DNA from: Eledone cirrhosa
Lineage: Eukaryota; Mollusca; Cephalopoda; Octopoda; Eledonidae
Reading direction: 5' to 3'
NCBI GenBank assembly: GCA_964016885.1
Contig: OZ024759.1
Coordinates: 5,599,794-5,663,793 of the forward strand
DNA length: 64,000 bases
Numbering within the stretch: the first letter of the stretch is position 1; each line of letters begins with the position of its first letter. The position numbers were made by a program, and so were the translations under genes. Below the pieces are notes generated by a model. It was not told the DNA's origin and ran no database searches. It was given only the letters and a program-made list of their open reading frames with translations. Positions 52,814 to 64,000 of the stretch are shown here, in pieces.

Positions 52814-55800
52814 CATGGTACTAGCTGTCAGAAGTAACTCCAATGTTGGTGAGAATTCATTTAAGTTCATGGTATTAGCTGTCAGAAGTAACTCCACTGT
52901 TGGTGAGAATTCATTTAAGTCATGGTATTAGATGTCAGAAGTAACTCCAATGTTGCTGAGAATTCATTTAAGTTCATGGTATTAGCTGTCAGAAGTAACT
53001 CCACTGTTGGTGAGAATTCATTTAAGTTCATGGTACTAGCTGTCAGAAGTAACTACACTGTTGGTGAGAATTCATTTAAGTTCATGGTATTAGCTGTCAG
53101 AAGTAACTCCAATGTTGGTGAGAATTCATTTAAGTTCATGGTATTAGCTGTCAGAAGTAACTCCACTGTTGGTGAGAATTCATTTAAGTTCATGGTATTA
53201 GCTGTCAGAAGTAACTCCACTGTTGGTGAGAATTCATTTAAGTCATGGTATTAGCCGTCAGAAGTAACTCCAATGTTGGTGAGAATTCATTTAAGTTCAT
53301 GGTATTAGCTGTCAGAAGGAACGCCACTGTTGGTGAGAATTCATTTAAGTTCATGGTATTAGCTGTCAGAAGTAACTCCACTGTTGGTGAGAATTCATTT
53401 AAGTTCATGGTACTAGCTGTCAGAAGTAACTCCACTGTTGGTGAGAATTCATTTAAGTTCATGGTATTAGCTGTCAGAAGGAACTCCACTGTTGGTGAGA
53501 ATTCATTTAAGTTCATGGTATTAGCTGTCAGAAGTAACTCCACTGTTGGTGAGAATTCATTTAAGTTCATGGTACTAGCTGTCAGAAGTAACTCCAATGT
53601 TGGTGAGAATTCATTTAAGTTCATGGTATTAGCTGTCAGAAGTAACTCCACTGTTGGTGAGAATTCATTTAAGTCATGGTATTAGCCGTCAGAAGTAACT
53701 CCAATGTTGGTGAGAATTCATTTAAGTTCATGGTATTAGCTGTCAGAAGTAACTCCACTGTTGGTGAGAATTCATTTAAGTTCATGGTACTAGCTGTCAG
53801 AAGTAACTCCACTGTTGGTGAGAATTCATTTAAGTTCATGGTATTAGTTTGTCAGAAGTAACTCCACTGTTGGTGAGAATTCATTTAAGTCATGGTATTA
53901 GTTGTCAGAAGTAACTCCAATGTTGGTGAGAATTCATTTAAGTTCATGGTATTAGCTGTCAGAAGTAACTCCACTGTTGGTGAGAATTCATTTAAGTTCA
54001 TGGTATTAGCTGTCAGAAGGAACTCCAATGTTGGTGTGAATTCATTTAAGTCATGGTACTAGCTGTCAGAAGTAACTCCACTGTTGGTGAGAATTCATTT
54101 AAGTTCATGGTATTAGCTGTCAGAAGGAACGCCACTGTTGGTGAGAATTCATTTAAGTTCATGGTATTAGCTGTCAGAAGTAACTCCACTGTTGGTGAGA
54201 ATTCATTTAAGTTCATGGTACTAGCTGTCAGAAGTAACTCCAATGTTGGTGAGAATTCATTTAAGTTCATGGTATTAGCTGTCAGAAGGAACTCCACTGT
54301 TGGTGAGAATTCATTTAAGTTCATGGTATTAGTTTGTCAGAAGTAACTCCACTGTTGGTGAGAATTCATTTAAGTCATGGTATTAGTTGTCAGAAGTAAC
54401 TCCAATGTTGGTGAGAATTCATGTTAGTTCACGGTATTAGCTGTCAGAAGTAACTCCACTGTTGGTGAGAATTCATTTAAGTTCATGGTATTAGCTGTCA
54501 GAAGGAACTCCAATGTTGGTGTGGTGAGAATTCATTTAAGTCATGGTACTAGCTGTCAGAAGTAACTCCACTGTTGGTGAGAATTCATTTAAGTTCATGG
54601 TATTAGCTGTCAGAAGGAACGCCACTGTTGGTGAGAATTCATTTAAGTTCATGGTATTAGCTGTCAGAAGTAACTCCACTGTTGGTGAGAATTCATTTAA
54701 GTTCATGGTACTAGCTGTCAGAAGTAACTCCACTGTTGGTGAGAATTCATTTAAGTTCATGGTACTAGCTGTCAGAAGTAACTCCAATGTTGGTGAGAAT
54801 TCATTTAAGTTCATGGTATTAGCTGTCAGAAGTAACTCCACTGTTGGTGAGAATTCATTTAAGTCATGGTATTAGCTGTCAGAAGTAACTCCATTGTTGG
54901 TGAGAATTCATTTAAGTCATGGTACTAGCTGTCAGAAGTAACTCCACTGTTGGTGAGAATTCATTTAAGTTCATGGTATTAGTTTGTCAGAAGTAACTCC
55001 ACTGTTGGTGAGAATTCATTTAAGTCATGGTATTAGTTGTCAGAAGTAACTCCAATGTTGGTGAGAATTCATTTAAGTTCATGGTACTAGCTGTCAGAAG
55101 TAACTCCATTGTTGGTGAGAATTCATTTAAGTTCATGGTACTAGCTGTCAGAAGTAACTCCACTGTTGGTGAGAATTCATTTAAGTTCATGGTACTAGTT
55201 TGTCAGAAGTAACTCCACTGTTGGTGAGAATTCATTTAAGTCATGGTACTAGCTGTCAGAAGTAACTCCAATGTTGGTGAGAATTCATTTAAGTTCATGG
55301 TATTAGCTGTCAGAAGGAACTCCACTGTTGGTGAGAATTCATTTAAGTTCATGGTATTAGCTGTCAGAAGTAACTCCACTGTTGGTGAGAATTCATTTAA
55401 GTTCATGGTACTAGCTGTCAGAAGTAACTCCAATGTTGGTGAGAATTCATTTAAGTTCATGGTATTAGCTGTCAGAAGTAACTCCACTGTTGGTGAGAAT
55501 TCATTTAAGTCATGGTATTAGATGTCAGAAGTAACTCCAATGTTGCTGAGAATTCATTTAAGTTCATGGTATTAGCTGTCAGAAGTAACTCCACTGTTGG
55601 TGAGAATTCATTTAAGTTCATGGTACTAGCTTACAGAAGTAACTACACTGTTGATGAGAATTCATTTAAGTTCATGGTATTAGCTGTCAGAAGTAACTCC
55701 AATGTTGGTGAGAATTCATTTAAGTTCATGGTATTAGCTGTCAGAAGTAACTCCACTGTTGGTGAGAATTCATTTAAGTTCATGGTATTAGCTGTCAGAA

Positions 55801-57349
55801 GTAACTCCACTGTTGGTGAGAATTCATTTAAGTCATGGTATTAGCCGTCAGAAGTAACTCCAATGTTGGTGAGAATTCATTTAAGTTCATGGTATTAGCT
55901 GTCAGAAGTAACTCCACTGTTGGTGAGAATTCATTTAAGTTCATGGTACTAGCTGTCAGAAGTAACTCCACTGTTGGTGAGAATTCATTTAAGTTCATGG
56001 TATTAGTTTGTCAGAAGTAACTCCACTGTTGGTGAGAATTCATTTAAGTCATGGTATTAGTTGTCAGAAGTAACTCCAATGTTGGTGAGAATTCATTTAA
56101 GTTCATGGTATTAGCTGTCAGAAGTAACTCCACTGTTGGTGAGAATTCATTTAAGTTCATGGTATTAGCTGTCAGAAGGAACTCCAATGTTGGTGTGAAT
56201 TCATTTAAGTCATGGTACTAGCTGTCAGAAGTAACTCCACTGTTGGTGAGAATTCATTTAAGTTCATGGTATTAGCTGTCAGAAGGAACGCCACTGTTGG
56301 TGAGAATTCATTTAAGTTCATGGTATTAGCTGTCAGAAGTAACTCCACTGTTGGTGAGAATTCATTTAAGTTCATGGTACTAGCTGTCAGAAGTAACTCC
56401 AATGTTGGTGAGAATTCATTTAAGTTCATGGTATTAGCTGTCAGAAGGAACTCCACTGTTGGTGAGAATTCATTTAAGTTCATGGTATTAGTTTGTCAGA
56501 AGTAACTCCACTGTTGGTGAGAATTCATTTAAGTCATGGTATTAGTTGTCAGAAGTAACTCCAATGTTGGTGAGAATTCATGTTAGTTCATGGTATTAGC
56601 TGTCAGAAGTAACTCCACTGTTGGTGAGAATTCATTTAAGTTCATGGTATTAGCTGTCAGAAGGAACTCCAATGTTGGTGTGGTGAGAATTCATTTAAGT
56701 CATGGTACTAGCTGTCAGAAGTAACTCCACTGTTGGTGAGAATTCATTTAAGTTCATGGTATTAGCTGTCAGAAGGAACGCCACTGTTGGTGAGAATTCA
56801 TTTAAGTTCATGGTATTAGCTGTCAGAAGTAACTCCACTGTTGGTGAGAATTCATTTAAGTTCATGGTACTAGCTGTCAGAAGTAACTCCACTGTTGGTG
56901 AGAATTCATTTAAGTTCATGGTACTAGCTGTCAGAAGTAACTCCAATGTTGGTGAGAATTCATTTAAGTTCATGGTATTAGCTGTCAGAAGTAACTCCAC
57001 TGTTGGTGAGAATTCATTTAAGTCATGGTATTAGCTGTCAGAAGTAACTCCATTGTTGGTGAGAATTCATTTAAGTCATGGTACTAGCTGTCAGAAGTAA
57101 CTCCACTGTTGGTGAGAATTCATTTAAGTTCATGGTATTAGTTTGTCAGAAGTAACTCCACTGTTGGTGAGAATTCATTTAAGTCATGGTATTAGTTGTC
57201 AGAAGTAACTCCAATGTTGGTGAGAATTCATTTAAGTTCATGGTACTAGCTGTCAGAAGTAACTCCATTGTTGGTGAGAATTCATTTAAGTTCATGGTAC
57301 TAGCTGTCAGAAGTAACTCCACTGTTGGTGAGAATTCATTTAAGTTCAT

Positions 57350-58620
57350 GGTACTAGTTTGTCAGAAGTAACTCCACTGTTGGTGAGAATTCATTTAAGT
57401 CATGGTACTAGCTGTCAGAAGTAACTCCAATGTTGGTGAGAATTCATTTAAGTTCATGGTATTAGCTGTCAGAAGGAACTCCACTGTTGGTGAGAATTCA
57501 TTTAAGTTCATGGTATTAGCTGTCAGAAGTAACTCCACTGTTGGTGAGAATTCATTTAAGTTCATGGTACTAGCTGTCAGAAGTAACTCCAATGTTGGTG
57601 AGAATTCATTTAAGTTCATGGTATTAGCTGTCAGAAGTAACTCCACTGTTGGTGAGAATTCATTTAAGTCATGGTATTAGATGTCAGAAGTAACTCCAAT
57701 GTTGCTGAGAATTCATTTAAGTTCATGGTATTAGCTGTCAGAAGTAACTCCACTGTTGGTGAGAATTCATTTAAGTTCATGGTACTAGCTTACAGAAGTA
57801 ACTACACTGTTGATGAGAATTCATTTAAGTTCATGGTATTAGCTGTCAGAAGTAACTCCAATGTTGGTGAGAATTCATTTAAGTTCATGGTATTAGCTGT
57901 CAGAAGTAACTCCACTGTTGGTGAGAATTCATTTAAGTTCATGGTACTAGCTGTCAGAAGTAACTCCAATGTTGGTGAGAATTCATTTAAGTTCATGGTA
58001 TTAGCTGTCAGAAGGAACTCCACTGTTGGTGAGAATTCATTTAAGTTCATGGTATTAGCTGTCAGAAGTAACTCCACTGTTGGTGAGAATTCATTTAAGT
58101 TCATGGTACTAGCTGTCAGAAGTAACTCCAATGTTGGTGAGAATTCATTTAAGTTCATGGTATTAGCTGTCAGAAGTAACTCCACTGTTGGTGAGAATTC
58201 ATTTAAGTCATGGTATTAGATGTCAGAAGTAACTCCAATGTTGCTGAGAATTCATTTAAGTTCATGGTATTAGCTGTCAGAAGTAACTCCACTGTTGGTG
58301 AGAATTCATTTAAGTTCATGGTATTAGCTGTCAGAAGTAACTCCACTGTTGGTGAGAATTCATTTAAGTTCATGGTACTAGCTGTCAGAAGTAACTACAC
58401 TGTTGGTGAGAATTCATTTAAGTTCATGGTATTAGCTGTCAGAAGTAACTCCAATGTTGGTGAGAATTCATTTAAGTTCATGGTATTAGCTGTCAGAAGT
58501 AACTCCACTGTTGGTGAGAATTCATTTAAGTTCATGGTATTAGCTGTCAGAAGGAACGCCACTGTTGGTGAGAATTCATTTAAGTTCATGGTATTAGCTG
58601 TCAGAAGTAACTCCACTGTT
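57350..58620. repeat. Segment recurring at 5,388-bp offset at the window end
   Basis: The TACTAGTTTGTCAG monomer and the blocks at 57,402, 57,671 and 58,210 recur at 62,790, 63,059 and 63,598. The matched run includes the monomer with both TTACAGAAG and TTGATGAG (near 57,789 and 63,178) and the GGAACGCC monomer (58,550 and 63,938). The match is still continuing at base 64,000, so the second copy is cut by the window edge. Confidence 0.75.
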
Positions 58621-61600
58621 GGTGAGAATTCATTTAAGTTCACGGTACTAGCTGTCAGAAGTAACTCCACTGTTGGTGAGAATTCATTTAAGTTCATGGT
58701 ATTAGCTGTCAGAAGGAACTCCACTGTTGGTGAGAATTCATTTAAGTTCATGGTATTAGCTGTCAGAAGTAACTCCACTGTTGGTGAGAATTCATTTAAG
58801 TTCATGGTACTAGCTGTCAGAAGTAACTCCACTGTTGGTGAGAATTCATTTAAGTTCATGGTATTAGCTGTCAGAAGGAACTCCACTGTTGGTGAGAATT
58901 CATTTAAGTTCATGGTATTAGCTGTCAGAAGTAACTCCACTGTTGGTGAGAATTCATTTAAGTCATGGTATTAGCCGACAGAAGTAACTCCAATGTTGGT
59001 GAGAATTCATTTAAGTTCATGGTATTAGCTGTCAGAAGTAACTCCACTGTTGGTGAGAATTCATTTAAGTTCATGGTATTAGCTGTCAGAAGTAACTCCA
59101 CTGTTGGTGAGAATTCATTTAAGTTCATGGTACTAGCTGTCAGAAGGAACTCCACTGTTGGTGAGAATTCATTTAAGTTCATGGTATTAGCTGTCAGAAG
59201 TAACTCCACTGTTGGTGAGAATTCATTTAAGTCATGGTATTAGCCGTCAGAAGTAACTCCAATGTTGGTGAGAATTCATTTAAGTTCATGGTATTAGCTG
59301 TCAGAAGGAACGCCACTGTTGGTGAGAATTCATTTAAGTTCATGGTATTAGCTGTCAGAAGTAACTCCACTGTTGGTGAGAATTCATTTAAGTTCATGGT
59401 ACTAGCTGTCAGAAGTAACTCCACTGTTGGTGAGAATTCATTTAAGTTCATGGTATTAGCTGTCAGAAGGAACTCCACTGTTGGTGAGAATTCATTTAAG
59501 TTCATGGTATTAGCTGTCAGAAGTAACTCCACTGTTGGTGAGAATTCATTTAAGTTCATGGTACTAGCTGCCAGAAGTAACTCCAATGTTGGTGAGAATT
59601 CATTTAAGTTCATGGTATTAGCTGTCAGAAGTAACTCCACTGTTGGTGAGAATTCATTTAAGTCATGGTATTAGCCGTCAGAAGTAACTCCAATGTTGGT
59701 GAGAATTCATTTAAGTTCATGGTATTAGCTGTCAGAAGTAACTCCACTGTTGGTGAGAATTCATTTAAGTTCATGGTACTAGCTGTCAGAAGTAACTACA
59801 CTGTTGGTGAGAATTCATTTAAGTTCATGGTACTAGCTGTCAGAAGTAACTACACTGTTGGTGAGAATTCATTTAAGTCATGGTATTAGCCGTCAGAAGT
59901 AACTCCAATGTTGGTGAGAATTCATTTAAGTTCATGGTATTAGCTGTCAGAAGGAACGCCACTGTTGGTGAGAATTCATTTAAGTTCATGGTATTAGCTG
60001 TCAGAAGTAACTCCACTGTTGGTGAGAATTCATTTAAGTTCATGGTACTAGCTGTCAGAAGTAACTCCACTGTTTGTGAGAATTCATTTAAGTTCATGGT
60101 ATTAGCTGTCAGAAGTAACTCCACTGTTGGTGAGAATTCATTTAAGTTCATGGTACTAGCTGTCAGAAGTAACTCCAATGTTGGTGAGAATTCATTTAAG
60201 TTCATGGTATTAGCTGTCAGAAGGAACTCCACTGTTGGTGAGAATTCATTTAAGTTCATGGTATTAGCTGTCAGAAGTAACTCCACTGTTGGTGAGAATT
60301 CATTTAAGTTCATGGTACTAGCTGTCAGAAGTAACTCCAATGTTGGTGAGAATTCATTTAAGTTCATGGTATTAGCTGTCAGAAGTAACTCCACTGTTGG
60401 TGAGAATTCATTTAAGTCATGGTATTAGATGTCAGAAGTAACTCCAATGTTGCTGAGAATTCATTTAAGTTCATGGTATTAGCTGTCAGAAGTAACTCCA
60501 CTGTTGGTGAGAATTCATTTAAGTTCATGGTATTAGCTGTCAGAAGTAACTCCACTGTTGGTGAGAATTCATTTAAGTTCATGGTACTAGCTGTCAGAAG
60601 TAACTACACTGTTGGTGAGAATTCATTTAAGTTCATGGTATTAGCTGTCAGAAGTAACTCCAATGTTGGTGAGAATTCATTTAAGTTCATGGTATTAGCT
60701 GTCAGAAGTAACTCCACTGTTGGTGAGAATTCATTTAAGTTCATGGTATTAGCTGTCAGAAGGAACGCCACTGTTGGTGAGAATTCATTTAAGTTCATGG
60801 TATTAGCTGTCAGAAGTAACTCCACTGTTGGTGAGAATTCATTTAAGTTCACGGTACTAGCTGTCAGAAGTAACTCCACTGTTGGTGAGAATTCATTTAA
60901 GTTCATGGTATTAGCTGTCAGAAGGAACTCCACTGTTGGTGAGAATTCATTTAAGTTCATGGTATTAGCTGTCAGAAGTAACTCCACTGTTGGTGAGAAT
61001 TCATTTAAGTTCATGGTACTAGCTGTCAGAAGTAACTCCAATGTTGGTGAGAATTCATTTAAGTTCATGGTATTAGCTGTCAGAAGTAACTCCACTGTTG
61101 GTGAGAATTCATTTAAGTCATGGTATTAGCCGACAGAAGTAACTCCAATGTTGGTGAGAATTCATTTAAGTTCATGGTATTAGCTGTCAGAAGTAACTCC
61201 ACTGTTGGTGAGAATTCATTTAAGTTCATGGTATTAGCTGTCAGAAGTAACTCCACTGTTGGTGAGAATTCATTTAAGTTCATGGTACTAGCTGTCAGAA
61301 GGAACTCCACTGTTGGTGAGAATTCATTTAAGTTCATGGTATTAGCTGTCAGAAGTAACTCCACTGTTGGTGAGAATTCATTTAAGTCATGGTATTAGCC
61401 GTCAGAAGTAACTCCAATGTTGGTGAGAATTCATTTAAGTTCATGGTATTAGCTGTCAGAAGGAACGCCACTGTTGGTGAGAATTCATTTAAGTTCATGG
61501 TATTAGCTGTCAGAAGTAACTCCACTGTTGGTGAGAATTCATTTAAGTTCATGGTACTAGCTGTCAGAAGTAACTCCACTGTTGGTGAGAATTCATTTAA

Positions 61601-62760
61601 GTTCATGGTATTAGCTGTCAGAAGGAACTCCACTGTTGGTGAGAATTCATTTAAGTTCATGGTATTAGCTGTCAGAAGTAACTCCACTGTTGGTGAGAAT
61701 TCATTTAAGTTCATGGTACTAGCTGCCAGAAGTAACTCCAATGTTGGTGAGAATTCATTTAAGTTCATGGTATTAGCTGTCAGAAGTAACTCCACTGTTG
61801 GTGAGAATTCATTTAAGTCATGGTATTAGCCGTCAGAAGTAACTCCAATGTTGGTGAGAATTCATTTAAGTTCATGGTATTAGCTGTCAGAAGTAACTCC
61901 ACTGTTGGTGAGAATTCATTTAAGTTCATGGTACTAGCTGTCAGAAGTAACTACACTGTTGGTGAGAATTCATTTAAGTTCATGGTACTAGCTGTCAGAA
62001 GTAACTACACTGTTGGTGAGAATTCATTTAAGTCATGGTATTAGCCGTCAGAAGTAACTCCAATGTTGGTGAGAATTCATTTAAGTTCATGGTATTAGCT
62101 GTCAGAAGGAACGCCACTGTTGGTGAGAATTCATTTAAGTTCATGGTATTAGCTGTCAGAAGTAACTCCACTGTTGGTGAGAATTCATTTAAGTTCATGG
62201 TACTAGCTGTCAGAAGTAACTCCACTGTTTGTGAGAATTCATTTAAGTTCATGGTATTAGCTGTCAGAAGTAACTCCACTGTTGGTGAGAATTCATTTAA
62301 GTTCATGGTACTAGCTGTCAGAAGTAACTCCAATGTTGGTGAGAATTCATTTAAGTTCATGGTATTAGCTGTCAGAAGTAACTCCACTGTTGGTGAGAAT
62401 TCATTTAAGTCATGGTATTAGATGTCAGAAGTAACTCCAATGTTGCTGAGAATTCATTTAAGTTCATGGTATTAGCTGTCAGAAGTAACTCCACTGTTGG
62501 TGAGAATTCATTTAAGTTCATGGTATTAGCTGTCAGAAGTAACTCCACTGTTGGTGAGAATTCATTTAAGTTCATGGTACTAGCTGTCAGAAGTAACTAC
62601 ACTGTTGGTGAGAATTCATTTAAGTTCATGGTATTAGCTGTCAGAAGTAACTCCAATGTTGGTGAGAATTCATTTAAGTTCATGGTATTAGCTGTCAGAA
62701 GTAACTCCACTGTTGGTGAGAATTCATTTAAGTTCATGGTACTAGTTTGTCAGAAGTAAC
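58210..62760. repeat. About 2.2-kb tandem repeat, two full copies and a partial third
   Basis: Copies start at 58,210, 60,419 and 62,412. Shared private changes are TTCACGGTACTAG (about 58,640/60,850), CCGACAG (58,976/61,131), CTGCCAGAAG (about 59,568/61,723) and TTTGTGAGAA (60,074/62,229). The offset is 2,209 at the start and 2,155 after a loss of one net monomer near 58,800-58,950. The second copy also lacks a three-monomer (162-bp) piece present at about 60,140-60,340. Confidence 0.8.
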
Positions 62761-64000
62761 TCCACTGTTGGTGAGAATTCATTTAAGTCATGGTACTAGC
62801 TGTCAGAAGTAACTCCAATGTTGGTGAGAATTCATTTAAGTTCATGGTATTAGCTGTCAGAAGGAACTCCACTGTTGGTGAGAATTCATTTAAGTTCATG
62901 GTATTAGCTGTCAGAAGTAACTCCACTGTTGGTGAGAATTCATTTAAGTTCATGGTACTAGCTGTCAGAAGTAACTCCAATGTTGGTGAGAATTCATTTA
63001 AGTTCATGGTATTAGCTGTCAGAAGTAACTCCACTGTTGGTGAGAATTCATTTAAGTCATGGTATTAGATGTCAGAAGTAACTCCAATGTTGCTGAGAAT
63101 TCATTTAAGTTCATGGTATTAGCTGTCAGAAGTAACTCCACTGTTGGTGAGAATTCATTTAAGTTCATGGTACTAGCTTACAGAAGTAACTACACTGTTG
63201 ATGAGAATTCATTTAAGTTCATGGTATTAGCTGTCAGAAGTAACTCCAATGTTGGTGAGAATTCATTTAAGTTCATGGTATTAGCTGTCAGAAGTAACTC
63301 CACTGTTGGTGAGAATTCATTTAAGTTCATGGTACTAGCTGTCAGAAGTAACTCCAATGTTGGTGAGAATTCATTTAAGTTCATGGTATTAGCTGTCAGA
63401 AGGAACTCCACTGTTGGTGAGAATTCATTTAAGTTCATGGTATTAGCTGTCAGAAGTAACTCCACTGTTGGTGAGAATTCATTTAAGTTCATGGTACTAG
63501 CTGTCAGAAGTAACTCCAATGTTGGTGAGAATTCATTTAAGTTCATGGTATTAGCTGTCAGAAGTAACTCCACTGTTGGTGAGAATTCATTTAAGTCATG
63601 GTATTAGATGTCAGAAGTAACTCCAATGTTGCTGAGAATTCATTTAAGTTCATGGTATTAGCTGTCAGAAGTAACTCCACTGTTGGTGAGAATTCATTTA
63701 AGTTCATGGTATTAGCTGTCAGAAGTAACTCCACTGTTGGTGAGAATTCATTTAAGTTCATGGTACTAGCTGTCAGAAGTAACTACACTGTTGGTGAGAA
63801 TTCATTTAAGTTCATGGTATTAGCTGTCAGAAGTAACTCCAATGTTGGTGAGAATTCATTTAAGTTCATGGTATTAGCTGTCAGAAGTAACTCCACTGTT
63901 GGTGAGAATTCATTTAAGTTCATGGTATTAGCTGTCAGAAGGAACGCCACTGTTGGTGAGAATTCATTTAAGTTCATGGTATTAGCTGTCAGAAGTAACT

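Larger units (their letters stand above)
44840..57350. repeat. Large duplication at 7,720-bp offset (about 4.8 kb matched)
   Basis: About 44,840-49,630 matches about 52,560-57,350 at an offset of 7,720 bp (143 monomers minus 2 bp). The rare ATGTTAGTTCACGG string occurs at 46,701 and 54,421 only; three related sites (48,861, 51,886 and 56,580) read ATGG. Removing the nested 3,025-bp duplication leaves a distance of 4,695 bp, about the length of the matched segment. Originally the two copies were therefore probably adjacent. Confidence 0.78.
46316..58219. repeat. 2,159-bp block repeat (40 monomers minus 1 bp)
   Basis: Block starts at 46,333, 46,823 and 47,307 recur 2,159 bp later (48,492, 48,982, 49,466). 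Those at 54,053, 54,543, 55,027, 55,243 and 55,512 recur at 56,212, 56,702, 57,186, 57,402 and 57,671. Each unit has one TTGGTGTGAATTC monomer, one 59-bp monomer, one CCATTG pair and, in most units, a TTAGATGTCAG/TTGCTGAG monomer. This looks like the local super-repeat from which the larger duplications were built. Confidence 0.75.
1..64000. repeat. 54-bp satellite DNA array, uninterrupted across the window
   Basis: The same 54-bp unit repeats head to tail from the first to the last base, always in one orientation. A consensus copy lies at 11-64. Landmarks in order are TTCATGGTATTAG, CTGTCAG, AAGTAACTCC, ACTGTTGG, TGAGAATTC and ATTTAAG. I count 12 G and 8 C per consensus monomer (37% GC) and no CpG. 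GAATTC occurs in almost every copy, so EcoRI would cut the array to a 54-bp ladder. Most monomers differ from the consensus at only one to three sites, which implies strong homogenisation. Both ends of the window lie inside the array. Known context: arrays like this usually sit in eukaryotic heterochromatin. I do not recognise the family, and the organism cannot be inferred from this sequence. A very large intragenic minisatellite is less likely because the frame is not kept. Confidence 0.98.
33737..64000. repeat. Right satellite domain (variant family 2)
   Basis: From 33,737 on, a different set of variants appears: TTAGCCGTCAG (first at about 33,735), TTAGATGTCAG together with TTGCTGAG in the same monomer (first at about 36,430), AACTACACTG, AACTGCACTG, TTAGCAGTCAG, TTGGTGTGAATTC, and from 46.8 kb the 59-bp TGGTGTGGTG monomer. 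The family-1 markers are absent. TTAGATGTCAG alone also occurs once in the left domain (about 23,930), but without TTGCTGAG and followed by GGAAC, so it looks like an independent change. The basic monomer, the CCATTG variant and the 53/55-bp length mutants are shared with the left domain, so both derive from one satellite. Confidence 0.85.

Noticed and set aside
14..63977. Many open reading frames of 60-295 codons on both strands, as a possible repeat-protein gene family
   Set aside because: They are a by-product of a stop-free 54-bp unit. One-base length mutants end them every 2-16 monomers, starts are just the ATG of the next monomer, both strands are equally open, and no unique N- or C-terminal sequence, signal or splice context is present.
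1..64000. CRISPR array
   Set aside because: The regular period might suggest one, but there are no unique spacers: all 54 bp repeat, and no cas genes are near. The array is also far longer than any usual CRISPR locus.
1..64000. CENP-B box or another known centromere motif
   Set aside because: I looked for the TTCG...CGGGA pattern of the CENP-B box in the monomer and its variants; the consensus has no CpG and no such string. A centromeric role cannot be supported from sequence.
1..64000. Transposon, retroelement or other insertion in the array
   Set aside because: Every monomer step is accounted for by lengths of 53, 54, 55 or 59 bp. I see no non-satellite stretch, terminal repeat, poly-A tail or target-site duplication.
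1..64000. tRNA, rRNA or other structured RNA genes
   Set aside because: The only self-complementary parts of the monomer are short (CTGTCAG, GAATTC, AGCT). None forms a long stem, and no tRNA box A/B pattern is seen.
1..64000. Bacterial or phage origin, with promoters and ribosome-binding sites before each ATG
   Set aside because: The ATG in each monomer follows ATTTAAGTTC, without a ribosome-binding site. A pure 64-kb satellite without genes does not fit a bacterial or phage genome.

Overview
The whole 64-kb window is one uninterrupted array of satellite (tandem repeat) DNA. The unit is a 54-bp monomer, about 37% GC, without CpG in its consensus form and with an EcoRI site (GAATTC) in nearly every copy. 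A consensus monomer can be read at 11-64, and about 1,185 monomers fit in the window. I find no unique sequence, gene, RNA gene, mobile element, CRISPR array or origin. Both window edges lie inside the array, so its true length and flanks are unknown. Homogenised arrays of this size are typical of eukaryotic heterochromatin (pericentromeric, subtelomeric, or B/sex-chromosome satellite). I do not recognise the monomer and cannot name the organism.

The array has layers. (1) Monomers differ at a few diagnostic positions: TATTAG or TACTAG; AGTAAC, AGGAAC or AGTCAC; CCACTG, CCAATG or CCATTG. (2) These often run in an approximate trimer (about 162 bp). (3) Length-mutant monomers cut the array into blocks of about 2-20 monomers: 53 bp (AAGTCATGG junction), 55 bp (TTAGTTTGTCAG, or AAGTGTCATGG) and 59 bp (duplicated TGGTG). 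(4) Blocks recur in long super-repeats of roughly 2-8 kb, many of them recent, nested duplications.

Two domains meet near 33,737. The left domain (1-33,736) holds six copies of a 4.2-7.0 kb super-repeat, starting near 660, 6,649, 12,691, 16,845, 21,484 and 28,498. The copies differ by internal duplications and deletions. The right domain (33,737-64,000) has its own private variants (TTAGCCGTCAG, TTAGATGTCAG with TTGCTGAG, AACTACACTG, the 59-bp monomer). It contains a 3,985-bp tandem duplication, a 3,025-bp duplication nested in an older one of about 4.7 kb, a 2,159-bp block repeat and a 2.2-kb tandem repeat.

Many open reading frames of 60-295 codons exist on both strands. They arise because 54 is a multiple of three and the consensus has no stop in one frame on each strand. 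One-base length mutants close them repeatedly, so I call no gene. The value of the window is as a record of satellite evolution: unequal exchange, local homogenisation and a sharp boundary between two variant families.
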